A stretch of 64,000 nt of DNA from Clostridiales bacterium CHKCI001 (lineage in GTDB: Bacteria; Bacillota; Clostridia; Lachnospirales; Lachnospiraceae). Position numbers and translations under genes: made by a program. Location: positions 186,001-250,000 of the forward strand of contig FCNS01000012.1 in assembly GCA_900045905.1 (NCBI GenBank), read 5' to 3'. The notes beneath the pieces were generated by a model. The model had not been told where the DNA came from. It did no database searches and saw only the letters and a program-made list of their open reading frames with translations. Below, piece by piece: positions 1 through 8,435 of this stretch (within the stretch, counting starts at the first letter, position 1; each line of letters begins with the position of its first letter).

Positions 1-693
1 GACATAAAAAAAGAGCTAGAATATCTGGAAATATTTCAAAACAGTCAATTAGCAGGAGTTATTTTTATCGCAACAATTTTAACCAAAAAACATATGGAAC
101 TTTTAAAGCAAATGACTGCTCCAGTTGTTATTATTGGGCAATATCTCCCTGATTACTCTTGTGTTTCTTATGATGATTTTCATGCATCTTATGATTTGGC
201 AAAACTTTTACTCAAAGATTGCAATGGCTTGATGGGATATATCGGTGTGACAGAAAAGGATAAAGCTGCGGGAGCAGCTAGGAAAAGGGGGGTAATAGAA
301 GCTTTAAAAGACGTTGGAAAGTCAGAGAAAGATTTAGTAGTTGTTCAATCAGACTTTACAATGGAAAGTGGGACAGCTTGTATGAAAGAACTCTTAGAAA
401 GAAAGCCATTAATAGATACTGTGTTTTGTGCGACTGATAATATCGCGATTGGAGCACTCTTGTATCTAAAGCAAATTGGAAAGAAAGTTCCAGAAGAAAT
501 ACGTTTGACTGGGATTGGAAACAATCAGATATCAGGAATTATAACACCTAGCCTAACGACTGCGAAATACTATTATAAGACAAGCGGTATTGAAGCTGCT
601 AAAATTTTACTAAGTTTAATTCAAGATGAAAAACAACCAATCAAACATATGCAATTGGGATATGAAATTATACAAAGAGAAACAACTTTGTAA
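1..693 (+). CDS. LacI/GalR-family regulator, C-terminal part (5' end outside window)
   Basis: The frame is open from base 1, so the gene enters from the left; the helix-turn-helix is not in the window. The visible 230 residues have the periplasmic-binding-protein-like sensor fold of LacI-family repressors: a short strand with VIIGQYLP, the effector-domain segment GYIGVTEKD with an ARKRG helix, the CATDNIAIGAL segment typical of the second lobe, and the ending IQRETTL, which matches the usual QRET-type terminus. By family it should be a sugar-responsive DNA-binding repressor, but the ligand cannot be read from sequence. It ends at a rho-independent terminator (698-731), so it is not co-transcribed with the next gene. 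Confidence 0.85.
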   Translation, partial: DIKKELEYLEIFQNSQLAGVIFIATILTKKHMELLKQMTAPVVIIGQYLPDYSCVSYDDFHASYDLAKLLLKDCNGLMGYIGVTEKDKAAGAARKRGVIEALKDVGKSEKDLVVVQSDFTMESGTACMKELLERKPLIDTVFCATDNIAIGALLYLKQIGKKVPEEIRLTGIGNNQISGIITPSLTTAKYYYKTSGIEAAKILLSLIQDEKQPIKHMQLGYEIIQRETTL

Positions 694-697
694 AGAG

Positions 698-731
698 AGA
701 ATGGGATAGAGTGATCTATTCCATTCTTTTT
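698..731 (+). terminator. rho-independent terminator of the LacI-type gene
   Basis: A 12-bp stem with one mismatch (AGAATGG-ATAG paired with CTAT-CCATTCT), a 6-nt loop and a following T run, starting five bases after the stop codon. Confidence 0.85.
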
Positions 732-873
732 ATCATCATATGTAAAAAGAAGCTCCAATGAAAGTTAGTTTTGTTCTCTGAAAACATAATGTTGTGGACG
801 TCAGAGCGTTTTCGTGTTAAAATGAAAATAACTTTAGGTTGATTTCCTAGATTATTTTTATTGAGAGGTGACT

Positions 874-1365
874 ATGACCAGAAGAGAATTTTTAGATGGG
901 CTTCGAAAAGCCCTCGAAGGAGAAGTTTCCGAGCAAATTATTGCTGAAAACCTAAACTATTATAATGGATATATAAGAGAAGAGATTACCAAGGGAGCCT
1001 CTGAACAAGATGTTTTACAAATGCTTGGTGATCCAAGGTTAATAGCACAAACAATTATTGATACGAATGGCGGAGAGGGAGATTATTCTACAGAGGATGC
1101 TTCCTATAACAATGAAAGTTATGAGAATGCTTGGCATCCGATGGAAGAGACAGGGGAGAATGATGATTCTGGAAATACATTTTGGTTCCATACGTCTACT
1201 CCAATCAAATGGTATCATAAAGTTTTAGCAGTCCTAATTCCTATTGTGTTAATTATTATTTTGATTACAATTGCAGTTGGATTTTTACAGCTTGTTATGT
1301 ATTTTGCTATACCATTACTAATTGTGTTTATTTGTATATATTTATATCGAATGTTACGAAGATAA
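874..1365 (+). CDS. HAAS/DUF1700-type membrane protein
   Basis: A 163-aa protein. The first 60 residues (TRREFLDGLRKAL ... MLGDPRLIAQTI) match the HAAS (DUF1700) helical domain, which in Firmicutes often sits next to PadR-type regulators; no PadR gene is visible here. After an acidic linker there are two C-terminal hydrophobic segments (about residues 112-135 and 138-155) and a basic end (YRMLRR). A GTG at 868 is in frame, but the AGAGG at 864-868 is well spaced only for the ATG at 874, so that start is chosen. The gene stands alone between two terminators. Function is unknown; a membrane-associated regulatory role is only an inference from the domain. Confidence 0.75.
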   Translation: MTRREFLDGLRKALEGEVSEQIIAENLNYYNGYIREEITKGASEQDVLQMLGDPRLIAQTIIDTNGGEGDYSTEDASYNNESYENAWHPMEETGENDDSGNTFWFHTSTPIKWYHKVLAVLIPIVLIIILITIAVGFLQLVMYFAIPLLIVFICIYLYRMLRR

Positions 1366-1509
1366 TGCAAAAATAGTATGGAAAATTTTGATAATTGTAT
1401 TTTGCATAGAAGGTGATTTTTCGTTCATACTACTCAATGTAACATTTAAGGGAATTGAATTTTTGGTTCCCTGGATTAACATCGCAGTTATTGCGGTATA
1501 GGAGGTATT

Positions 1510-1797
1510 ATGATGAAAAATAAAAATCAACAACAGAACAGTTCTAAAAATTGCTTTAGAAATGCAAATGCAGAAAATAGCACTCAGAATTATTCTTCAA
1601 ATGTAAAATCAGAGGGAAATTCACAAAGTGTTTCTAAAAATGCAAATTCACAAAATAGCTCACAGAATTCTTATAGCAGCACAAATGCAAAAAATTCTAC
1701 TAATAGTTCGGGAGCTCAAAATAAAAAAACAAATGCAAAAAATGCAAATACTAATAGCACAACAAATGCATCCAGCCAAAACTGCGGCAAAAATTAA
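1510..1797 (+). CDS. Asn/Ser-rich low-complexity small protein
   Basis: A 95-aa ORF with a clear GGAGG at 1501-1505. ATG codons at 1510 and 1513 are both possible; the second has the better spacing. The protein is almost entirely Asn, Ser, Gln, Lys, Ala and Thr, built from degenerate repeats of NANxxNS / QNSS type, with two Cys (about residues 15 and 92) and no membrane segment or signal peptide. It is directly followed by a strong terminator, so it is a separate transcription unit. I do not recognise a family. Composition resembles small hydrophilic spore-coat or spore-associated proteins of clostridia, but that is a guess. Confidence 0.6.
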   Translation: MMKNKNQQQNSSKNCFRNANAENSTQNYSSNVKSEGNSQSVSKNANSQNSSQNSYSSTNAKNSTNSSGAQNKKTNAKNANTNSTTNASSQNCGKN

Positions 1798-1812
1798 TAT
1801 AATATAATTAGG

Positions 1813-1841
1813 AAAGGTGCTGCGATGGCAGCACCTTTTTT
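1813..1841 (+). terminator. rho-independent terminator
   Basis: Perfect 10-bp stem (AAGGTGCTGC / GCAGCACCTT), loop GATG, then a T run. It closes the Asn/Ser-rich gene. An ORF reading through it was rejected. Confidence 0.9.
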
Positions 1842-1869
1842 GTTATGGGTCGTGACCCTGTTGAGCTCC

Positions 1870-1894
1870 CAAAGCGAGCATGGAAGTTTTATAG
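1870..1894 (-). repeat. Fragment of dispersed intergenic repeat family A (minus orientation)
   Basis: On the minus strand these 25 bases are identical to the start of the repeat copy at 15806 and match 23 of 25 in the copy at 14004. Only this leading block is shared; the rest of the 1842-2100 gap shows no gene I can support. Confidence 0.6.
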
Positions 1895-2110
1895 GACAGT
1901 TCTCTGGACTTGCCTGTAAAATAAAAACTCCTCCAAGAGGGATGCACACGCCGCAATGCTGCAAAGTGTTCAAGTCTCTCAAGATTGAGGGGATGGGAAG
2001 TCGAAGTGGGCTTGCCTACTTTGTTCTAAGTATTCTTTCTTATGACAAAAAAAAGAAGCGTGCATATAATAAAGGAGACAGAATTTTTGTCTAGGAAGTC
2101 AGGTGAAAGC

Positions 2111-2416
2111 ATGGAGCTGCGTCTTATTGGAGCAGATCAGGTGGACCGCTTCATCCGACAGGGGAATTGTGTATTGGTGGATTTGAGACGGCCATCCGAT
2201 TTTGGTAAGAAGCATTTACTAGGAGCCAGAAATATCCCATATAGTAGATTAAACGATTTTATTCAAACGCTTCCGAAAAATCGTCCAATTTTACTTTATT
2301 GTGATAGAGGGTCAGCTAGTCTTTTAGCGGGAAAACAATTGAGTCAGCTTGGGATGGAAGTTATTAGTGTTATTGGAGGTATTTCAGCTTACCGGGGAAA
2401 GTATCTTGTAAAATAA
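2111..2416 (+). CDS. Rhodanese-like domain protein
   Basis: A 101-aa single-domain rhodanese. It has the LVDLRRPSDF segment and the GARNIPYSRL segment after it, the active-site loop beginning at Cys (about residue 63) in LLYCDRGSAS, and the C-terminal strand VISVIGGISAY. Such stand-alone rhodaneses carry sulfane sulfur as a persulfide on the loop Cys. An upstream in-frame ATG at 2042 lacks a ribosome site, whereas AGGTG at 2101-2105 is six bases from the ATG at 2111. The gene stands alone; the physiological sulfur donor and acceptor are unknown. Confidence 0.85.
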   Translation: MELRLIGADQVDRFIRQGNCVLVDLRRPSDFGKKHLLGARNIPYSRLNDFIQTLPKNRPILLYCDRGSASLLAGKQLSQLGMEVISVIGGISAYRGKYLVK

Positions 2417-2590
2417 GAAAATTTTTTGTTTCTATTTGATGATAGTTTTCTGGTGAGAAGTTGACACAATATTTAATTGTCGCAGTTTACTGGTGCATTG
2501 GCACATTTACCCTCGGCTAAATAACTTAGAAGAGTATTAAATGTGTCAATACACTGGAAAAATTGTTTGATGAAACTGAAAAATGTAGCA

Positions 2591-2619
2591 TTGACATCTT
2601 TACGTTGGGGCTATACTAT
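2591..2619 (+). promoter_or_regulatory. SigA-type promoter for the RNA methyltransferase/protease operon
   Basis: TTGACA at 2591-2596, 17-bp spacer, TACTAT at 2614-2619 (TATACT two bases earlier is an alternative). About 70 bases separate it from the start at 2691. Confidence 0.7.
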
Positions 2620-2690
2620 ATAAGTAAGAAAAAGTTACAGAAAATGAAACTGGGCAGTTGTATTTTACTGCTTGAAAGCGAGGATTTAAT

Positions 2691-3845
2691 ATGAATACAT
2701 TTGAATTGATTGCTCCATGTCATTTTGGATTGGAGTCAGTATTAAAAAAAGAAATTTATGATCTTGGATATGAAATTAGTATGGTTGAGGACGGAAGAGT
2801 AACGTTTATTGGGGACGCAGAAGCTATTTGCCGTGCAAATATATTTTTGAGAACAGCAGAAAGAGTTTTAGTAAAAGTAGGTAGTTTTCGAGCGATAAGT
2901 TTTGAAGAACTTTATACAAAAACAAGAGCATTGAATTGGGGAAGATGGATTCCTCAAGATGGGAAATGCTGGGTTTCTAAAGCATCCTCTATCCGCAGTC
3001 AATTATTTTCTACATCAGATATTCAGTCAGTTATGAAAAAAGCGTTAGTAGATAAAATGAAGATTGAGTATGATACCGATGTAATACCAGAAACAGGAGC
3101 AAATTATCCTCTTCGTGTTTTTATTAAAAAAGATATTGTAACGGTTGGATTGGATACTACTGGAAATTCTTTACATAAGAGGGGATATCGTACAAGTACA
3201 GCGAAAGCTCCGATTAGTGAAACGTTAGCGGCTGCATTAATTTTATTAACGCGTTGGAAACCAGAACAGCCATTTGTAGATCCATTTTGTGGAAGTGGCA
3301 CGTTTCCAATTGAAGCAGCTATGATTGCAGCCAATATTGCACCAGGTATGAACCGTCCATTTTTGGCAGAAACATGGACAAACTTAATTCCACGTAAACT
3401 TTGGTATGAATCGGTAAATGAGGCCAATGATTTAATCGATGATAGTATAGAGGTAGATATTCAAGGATATGATGCGGATGGAATCGTAATAAAAAAAGCA
3501 AGGGATAATGCGAGACGTGCAGGAGTAGATCATATGATCCATTTCCAGCAACGTGCGGTTAGTGAATTGAGTCATCCGAAAAAAGGTGGATGTATTGTTA
3601 CAAATCCTCCATATGGAGAACGTCTGGAAGAAGAAGATCTGTCTGGTTTATATCGGGAGTTGGGAGAACGTTTTCAAAAGTTAGAGGACTGGTCTGCATA
3701 TGTAATTACACCATTTGAATATATTGAAAAAGCAATGGGAAGAAAGGCGGACAAAAACAGAAAAATATATAATGGTATGCTAAAAACGTATTTTTATCAA
3801 TTTATTGCACCACAGTCAGAAAAAGAAGAGATGGAAAAGGAGTAA
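2691..3845 (+). CDS. THUMP-domain class I SAM-dependent RNA methyltransferase (RlmL/YpsC family)
   Basis: A 384-aa protein with an N-terminal ferredoxin-like/THUMP half (about residues 1-160) and a Rossmann methyltransferase half. Motif I is in FVDPFCGSGTFPIEAA (about residue 197 on) and the catalytic motif IV is TNPPYGERL (about residue 306), the signature of N2-guanine RNA methyltransferases. The family includes the N-terminal half of E. coli RlmL (23S rRNA m2G2445) and B. subtilis YpsC; the exact target here is inferred. It is followed after three bases by a secreted protease gene, so the two share the promoter at 2591. Confidence 0.88.
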   Translation: MNTFELIAPCHFGLESVLKKEIYDLGYEISMVEDGRVTFIGDAEAICRANIFLRTAERVLVKVGSFRAISFEELYTKTRALNWGRWIPQDGKCWVSKASSIRSQLFSTSDIQSVMKKALVDKMKIEYDTDVIPETGANYPLRVFIKKDIVTVGLDTTGNSLHKRGYRTSTAKAPISETLAAALILLTRWKPEQPFVDPFCGSGTFPIEAAMIAANIAPGMNRPFLAETWTNLIPRKLWYESVNEANDLIDDSIEVDIQGYDADGIVIKKARDNARRAGVDHMIHFQQRAVSELSHPKKGGCIVTNPPYGERLEEEDLSGLYRELGERFQKLEDWSAYVITPFEYIEKAMGRKADKNRKIYNGMLKTYFYQFIAPQSEKEEMEKE

Positions 3846-3848
3846 TTT

Positions 3849-5525
3849 GTGCGTCTTAGAAAATATTATATTGGTCTTGGGGTTATACTTCTTGTGCTTA
3901 CTATTATAAGTTCTTATCATTATATGGAAGTAGAAGCGGTGAAAGAAGGGTACTCAGAAGCGGTTATATCGGATGAATGGGATTGGATTATTGCAGAACA
4001 GGTAAATAAGAATCCAATCGTAATTGAAGTGGATGGAACAATTCTTTCAGCGCAAACAGGTCATGCATATTTAAGTCGATCAGGAGAAGTTATGATTCCT
4101 TCTGAAGCATTAAGGGATGGAATGCGGTGTGCGACAAGATTTTATGATGGGAATCGGCTAATTGCAGAGAAAAACACAAGAAGGCTGGAATTGGTGCTTT
4201 CTAATTCAGATGTTTCGTTATCAGGAGATGATGGAAGTATAGAAAATCCACTTGTTATCAAAGGGGATTCCCTTTTTGTAGCTGCCTCTGTAGCTGCGAA
4301 TGCCCTACAGTATGATATGGAGTGGAACCAGCAAGAACGTTGCATTCGTTTTAAAGATCGGAATCCAACGCTTGCCTCATTACCAGTACAATACGATCAG
4401 CGAATGGCGGGAAGAAGCCCAGTAGTTCGAGATCAAGGCCCTGAAAACACTTGTTGGGCATATGTAGCGTGTGAGACGTTAGAGGCATTTCTGCTGCCAG
4501 AAGAGCATTTAATTTTTTCACAAGATCATATGGTGAAAAACAATAGTTTTTACCGTACTGCACAAGAGGGTGGCGAATATAGTATTGCTATGTCTTATTT
4601 ACTTGCATGGCAAGGTCCAGTAAAGCTAGGGGAAGAGTCCAATATAGTTCCAGTGAAACATGTTCAAGAGATTCAATTAATTCCAAAAAAAGATTTGGAA
4701 AAGATTAAAGAGGCAGTATACCTTTATGGAGGAATACAGAGTTCGCTGTATTTTGATCTTGCGAATGAAAATAATGGATCAGTTTATTATAATAGGGTAA
4801 CAAATAGTTATTGTTATATTGGAACAGAAAAACCAAACCATGAGATAGTGATTGTAGGATGGGATGATGCTTATCCAAAAGAAAATTTTAATACTCCACT
4901 ACAAGGAAATGGCGCATTTCTTTGTCAAAATAGTTGGGGAAGTGAGTTTGGAGAGAATGGATATTTTTGGATCTCTTATTATGACAGTAATATTGGTATT
5001 AATAATGTAGTTTATACTAGGGTGGAACCGACAACAAATTATTCTGGAATTTATCAAAGTGATCTTTGTGGTATGCTTGCAACAGCAGGTTTTGAAAGTG
5101 ACCAAGCATATTTTGCAAATGTTTTTACTGCAACACGTAATGAATCATTGTCAGCAGCTGGTTTTTATGCAGTAGGAGTAAATACAGAATATGAGGTATA
5201 TGTGATTCCAGAATTCTTAGGTGTAGAATCTTTGTCAGGGGGACAAAAAGTAGCAGAAGGAGTATTATCCAATGAAGGATATTATACCATTGATTTTAAC
5301 CAAGAAATTGGAGTAACAGAAGGAACACGATTTGCAGTAATGGTTAAAGTGAAAACTCCAGGTAATGAATATCCTGTGGCGGTTGAATCGATGGCAGGAC
5401 AGGGATTTTCCCATTATATTGATATTAGTGATGGAGAAGGATATATTAGTGCTTCTATGTCAGAGTGGAAAAATACAGAACAGCATTATCAGAGCAATGT
5501 TTGTTTGAAAGTATACACAAAATAA
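3849..5525 (+). CDS. Exported C1-family cysteine protease with stalk-like N-domain and lectin-like C-domain
   Basis: A 558-aa protein from a GTG start three bases after the previous stop. Residues 6-24 form a signal/anchor segment. Residues about 50-175 resemble a copper-amine-oxidase-type N-domain (VMIPSEAL ... LFVAASVAANAL), common in clostridial cell-surface proteins. The papain-like domain follows: oxyanion Gln in VRDQGPENTCWAY with catalytic Cys at about 201, His in NHEIVIVGWDD (about 331), Asn in QNSWGSEFGENGY (about 361). The last 150 residues match the beta-sandwich lectin-like domain found after clostridial C1 proteases. It probably acts outside the cell on proteins or peptides; the substrate is unknown. 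Confidence 0.85.
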   Translation: MRLRKYYIGLGVILLVLTIISSYHYMEVEAVKEGYSEAVISDEWDWIIAEQVNKNPIVIEVDGTILSAQTGHAYLSRSGEVMIPSEALRDGMRCATRFYDGNRLIAEKNTRRLELVLSNSDVSLSGDDGSIENPLVIKGDSLFVAASVAANALQYDMEWNQQERCIRFKDRNPTLASLPVQYDQRMAGRSPVVRDQGPENTCWAYVACETLEAFLLPEEHLIFSQDHMVKNNSFYRTAQEGGEYSIAMSYLLAWQGPVKLGEESNIVPVKHVQEIQLIPKKDLEKIKEAVYLYGGIQSSLYFDLANENNGSVYYNRVTNSYCYIGTEKPNHEIVIVGWDDAYPKENFNTPLQGNGAFLCQNSWGSEFGENGYFWISYYDSNIGINNVVYTRVEPTTNYSGIYQSDLCGMLATAGFESDQAYFANVFTATRNESLSAAGFYAVGVNTEYEVYVIPEFLGVESLSGGQKVAEGVLSNEGYYTIDFNQEIGVTEGTRFAVMVKVKTPGNEYPVAVESMAGQGFSHYIDISDGEGYISASMSEWKNTEQHYQSNVCLKVYTK

Positions 5526-5730
5526 AAAAGATAAAAAATTTTATAGAAAGGAAAAAGAAAAATACAATCAGGTTATTTTGATTGTGTTTGAGAACCAAAT
5601 AAGATAGTCTGTTGCAAAATGGATGGAACTAATCATATATGGAGAACATAATTCATTTGAGAATATTTCTACCGTATACCAATATTTAAAAAATTTTGCA
5701 GCAGGTTCTGTTTAGGGTTAGGTATAGGGT
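5526..5730. other. Intergenic 205 bp
   Basis: AT-rich gap before rdgB. Short imperfect inverted repeats (around 5567-5590) are visible, but neither a clean terminator nor a convincing promoter. Confidence 0.4.
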
Positions 5731-6327
5731 ATGACAGATACAATCATTTTTGCAACATCGAATGAGGGAAAAATGAAGGAAATCCGTATGATTTTAGCTG
5801 ATTTAGGAAAGAAAATTCTTTCTTTAAAAGAAGCTGGAATACAAGTGGAGATTGATGAAAATGGAGATACATTTGAAGAAAATGCAATTATTAAAGTGAA
5901 GGCGATACGTCCATATACAGATGGCATTATTTTAGCAGATGACTCTGGATTAGAGGTAGATTATATGAATAAAAATCCTGGAGTACACTCTGCACGTTAT
6001 ATGGGGGAGCATACCTCTTATGAGATTAAGAATCAGGCGATCATCGACAAATTGGATGGGGTAGAAGGCAGTGATAGAAGTGCTCGATTTGTATGTGTGA
6101 TTGCTGCATCCTTACCAGACGGGACAATTCTAACGTCCAGAGGGACAATCGAAGGACAAATTGCAAAAAAACCAGCAGGGGATGGTGGTTTTGGTTATGA
6201 TCCGATTGTATATGTACCAGAATTTGGGTGTACAACAGCGCAGATGACACCAGAACAAAAAAATGAGGTGAGTCATAGAGGAAAGGCATTGCGTGATATG
6301 AAGAAGCAGCTAAAAGGATATCTTTAA
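5731..6327 (+). CDS. rdgB: XTP/dITP pyrophosphatase (RdgB/HAM1)
   Basis: A 198-aa Ham1/RdgB protein of normal length. It has the N-terminal IIFATSNEGKMKEI nucleotide-binding segment, FEENAIIKVKA with the metal-binding acidic residues, the ADDSGLEVD motif (about residue 70), the loop PGVHSARYMG and the C-terminal GGFGYDPI and SHRGKAL motifs. The enzyme hydrolyses non-canonical purine triphosphates (XTP, dITP, ITP) to monophosphates and keeps them out of DNA and RNA. The ribosome site is weak (TAGGTATAGGG). It is followed on the same strand by a phosphodiesterase gene, as is common in Firmicutes. Confidence 0.95.
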   Translation: MTDTIIFATSNEGKMKEIRMILADLGKKILSLKEAGIQVEIDENGDTFEENAIIKVKAIRPYTDGIILADDSGLEVDYMNKNPGVHSARYMGEHTSYEIKNQAIIDKLDGVEGSDRSARFVCVIAASLPDGTILTSRGTIEGQIAKKPAGDGGFGYDPIVYVPEFGCTTAQMTPEQKNEVSHRGKALRDMKKQLKGYL

Positions 6328-6537
6328 CTTATTTGAAGAAAGAAAAGTGTTTTTATCTGTGGGAAATATATATCATATGCAAACGTAGCATTGGAATGTG
6401 GAAGGGGAATAATGCACAGTGTAAGCAGATTTTTGAAAAGAGTTTATAGTTTCATAGTCATGGGAAGGAAAAATAGAAAAATTTCCTACCCATCCCAAGA
6501 TTTATGTCGTGGTGAAGTTCGGCATCAGGAGGAAATG

Positions 6538-7017
6538 ATGAAAATTTTAATTATAAGTGATACACATAGACAACATGAATCATTAAAAAAGGTATTGAAA
6601 AAAGAAGGAAAAGTCGATATGTTGATTCATCTAGGAGATGTGGAAGGATACGAAGATTACATTAAAGAACTTGCAGGATGTCCAGTAGAAATGGTAGCAG
6701 GAAATAATGATTTCTTTTCCTCGTTAGAAAAAGAAAAAGAAATTCGAATTGGGAAATATAAAGTGCTATTAACGCATGGACATTATTACTATGTGTCAAT
6801 GGAAACGAGTATGATTAAACAGGAGGCCATTTCCAGGGGTTGTAATATTGTTATGTATGGCCATACACATAAGCCTGTAATAGAGTATGATCCGCATGTG
6901 ATTGCATTAAATCCAGGTAGTTTATCCTATCCAAGACAAAAAAACAGAAAGCCATCCTATATCATTATGAATGTAGATGAAAAAGGAGAGGCAACATTTG
7001 GAATTTATTATTTGTAA
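6538..7017 (+). CDS. YfcE/MJ0936-family metallophosphoesterase
   Basis: A 159-aa calcineurin-like phosphoesterase. The metal-binding motifs are in order: ISDTH (residues 6-10), HLGDVEG (about 36-42), GNND (about 60), THGH (about 83) and GHTH (about 111), followed by NPGSLSYPR. Members of this family are manganese-dependent phosphodiesterases acting on small model substrates; the natural substrate is unclear. The open frame extends upstream to 6391, but AGGAGG at 6527-6532 is correctly placed for the ATG at 6538 (6535 is too close), so the 49-residue extension is discarded. It lies between rdgB and rpe on the same strand. Confidence 0.88.
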   Translation: MKILIISDTHRQHESLKKVLKKEGKVDMLIHLGDVEGYEDYIKELAGCPVEMVAGNNDFFSSLEKEKEIRIGKYKVLLTHGHYYYVSMETSMIKQEAISRGCNIVMYGHTHKPVIEYDPHVIALNPGSLSYPRQKNRKPSYIIMNVDEKGEATFGIYYL

Positions 7018-7051
7018 AAATAAAAATATTTTACAGAAAAGAGGAGAGAAT

Positions 7052-7714
7052 ATGATTCAGTTACTTCCATCTATTTTAGCGGCAGATTTCTCAAAATTAG
7101 GGGAAGAGCTGCAAACAATTGAAAATGCAGGGGTAAAAATGGTTCACATTGATGTAATGGATGGTAGATTTGTACCAAGTATCTCATTAGGTTTGCCTGT
7201 GATTGCGTCAATTAGAGAAAAGAGTAAACTTTGTTTTGATGTACATTTAATGATTGAAGAGCCTAGCCGATATATTAATGCATTTGCAGATGCAGGCGCA
7301 GATATCATTGGAATCCATGCAGAAGCATGTAGTCATCTGCATCGTACCATTTGGCAAATTAAAAATGCTGGAAAAAAGGTATGTGTAGTATTAAATCCGA
7401 GCACCCCATTAAATGTTTTAGATTATGTTTTAGAAGATTTAGATAGTGTGCTTTTGATGACAGTGAATCCTGGATTTGGAGGACAAAGCTATATTCCTCA
7501 GATGACGAGAAAAATTTCAAACCTTTCTACTTTAATTCAAGAAAAAGGATTGAATACGAAGATTGAAGTGGATGGGGGAATTAAGTTAAATAACGTGCGT
7601 CAAGTAATTGAAGCAGGAGCAAGTTGGATTGTGGGGGGATCTGCTGTATTTGAAAATGATCCTGCACAGAACATAAAGGAATTTTATAAGATTTTTAAAG
7701 AATATCAAAAATAA
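7052..7714 (+). CDS. rpe: Ribulose-phosphate 3-epimerase
   Basis: A 220-aa TIM-barrel protein with all rpe hallmarks: LLPSILAADFSKLGEEL at the N-terminus (catalytic Asp at 12), HIDVMDGRFVP (metal His and catalytic Asp), DVHLMIEEP, MTVNPGFGGQ and the terminal EVDGGI and GGSAVF phosphate-binding loops. It interconverts D-ribulose 5-phosphate and D-xylulose 5-phosphate in the pentose phosphate pathway. A longer frame from 6977 overlaps the previous gene; GAGGAGAG just before 7052 decides the start. Confidence 0.95.
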   Translation: MIQLLPSILAADFSKLGEELQTIENAGVKMVHIDVMDGRFVPSISLGLPVIASIREKSKLCFDVHLMIEEPSRYINAFADAGADIIGIHAEACSHLHRTIWQIKNAGKKVCVVLNPSTPLNVLDYVLEDLDSVLLMTVNPGFGGQSYIPQMTRKISNLSTLIQEKGLNTKIEVDGGIKLNNVRQVIEAGASWIVGGSAVFENDPAQNIKEFYKIFKEYQK

Positions 7715-7894
7715 AAATTATTTTTTGAAATTAAAAATTTCGAAACAATATAAAAAATTCAAAACGGAAAAAAGTAATATGGAGAGTGTAGAGAGAATTA
7801 GTTAACATAAAACATTCAAAATACTGCTAAAATTGCTGTTATAAAGAGAAAAAATAAAAAATAAAAAAAATTCAAAAAAAAATGAAAAAAACGC
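7715..7894. other. AT-rich intergenic stretch
   Basis: Nearly pure A/T with long A runs and no gene. It may act as an upstream element for the adjacent tRNA promoter. No terminator for rpe with a clear stem is seen. Confidence 0.5.
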
Positions 7895-7923
7895 TTGACA
7901 GAATCAGACACATAGTATATAAT
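7895..7923 (+). promoter_or_regulatory. Consensus promoter of the tRNA operon
   Basis: Exact TTGACA (7895-7900), 17-bp spacer, exact TATAAT (7918-7923), preceded by A tracts: the strongest promoter in the window, as expected for stable RNA genes. Confidence 0.92.
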
Positions 7924-7985
7924 GCTAAATGTGTCACGGAGATGACAACAAAACAAAGCGAAAGCAAAGCAGTACAGTTGAATAT

Positions 7986-8060
7986 CGGGGTGTGGCTCAG
8001 CTTGGCTAGAGCGCCTGGTTTGGGACCAGGAGGTCGCAGGTTCGAATCCTGTCACCCCGA
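7986..8060 (+). tRNA. tRNA-Pro (anticodon TGG)
   Basis: Acceptor CGGGGTG pairs with CACCCCG; the anticodon stem CCTGG/CCAGG frames TT-TGG-GA; the T loop TTCGAAT is present. CCA is not encoded. Confidence 0.95.
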
Positions 8061-8064
8061 TTGT

Positions 8065-8135
8065 GCGGGTGTAGTTCAATGGTAGAACACTAGCCTTCCA
8101 AGCTAGATACGTGGGTTCGATTCCCATCACCCGCT
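8065..8135 (+). tRNA. tRNA-Gly (anticodon TCC)
   Basis: Acceptor GCGGGTG pairs with CACCCGC; anticodon stem CTAGC/GCTAG with loop CT-TCC-AA; T loop TTCGATT. CCA is not encoded. Confidence 0.95.
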
Positions 8136-8184
8136 TGTATATTGCAAATATACAAAATGGACACGCGAGATGTCTTAGCTTTAC

Positions 8185-8259
8185 GGTGGGTATGGCGCAG
8201 TTGGTTAGCGCGCCAGATTGTGGCTCTGGAGGCCCAGGGTTCGAGTCCCTGTATCCACC
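8185..8259 (+). tRNA. tRNA-His (anticodon GTG)
   Basis: Acceptor GTGGGTA pairs with TATCCAC, with the extra 5' G (8185) opposite C that is diagnostic for tRNA-His. The anticodon stem CCAGA/TCTGG frames TT-GTG-GC. Confidence 0.95.
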
Positions 8260-8286
8260 CTTGCAGGTAGTTCCTGCTGAACTTAT

Positions 8287-8359
8287 TGGGCTATCGCCAA
8301 GCGGTAAGGCACAGGACTTTGACTCCTGCATTACGTTGGTTCGAATCCAACTAGCCCAG
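8287..8359 (+). tRNA. tRNA-Gln (anticodon TTG)
   Basis: Acceptor TGGGCTA pairs with TAGCCCA; the U1-A72 start is typical for tRNA-Gln. Anticodon stem CAGGA/TCCTG with loop CT-TTG-AC. Confidence 0.94.
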
Positions 8360-8362
8360 TAT

Positions 8363-8435
8363 GGGATACTAGCTCAGTCGGTAGAGCACTTGACTTTTAA
8401 TCAAGGTGTCGGGGGTTCGAATCCCCCGTGTCTCA
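8363..8435 (+). tRNA. tRNA-Lys (anticodon TTT)
   Basis: Acceptor GGGATAC pairs with GTGTCTC through two G-T wobbles; anticodon stem CTTGA/TCAAG with loop CT-TTT-AA; T stem CGGGG/CCCCG. Only three bases separate it from tRNA-Gln. Confidence 0.93.

Noticed and set aside
720-800. Possible third dispersed repeat (GTAAAAAGAAGCTCCA here, ATACAAAAAGAGGCTCCA near 52010)
   Set aside because: The match is short and imperfect and both lie near terminators, so chance or similar terminator sequence explains it.
1825-2094. 89-codon ORF starting in the terminator after the Asn/Ser-rich gene
   Set aside because: Starts inside a hairpin, has no ribosome site, and crosses a repeat fragment into the upstream region of the rhodanese gene.
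2042-2110. Longer N-terminus for the rhodanese
   Set aside because: The upstream ATG lacks a ribosome site; AGGTG is spaced for the ATG at 2111.
6391-6537. 49-residue extension of the phosphodiesterase
   Set aside because: No ribosome site at 6391; the canonical MKILIISDTH start has AGGAGG in front.
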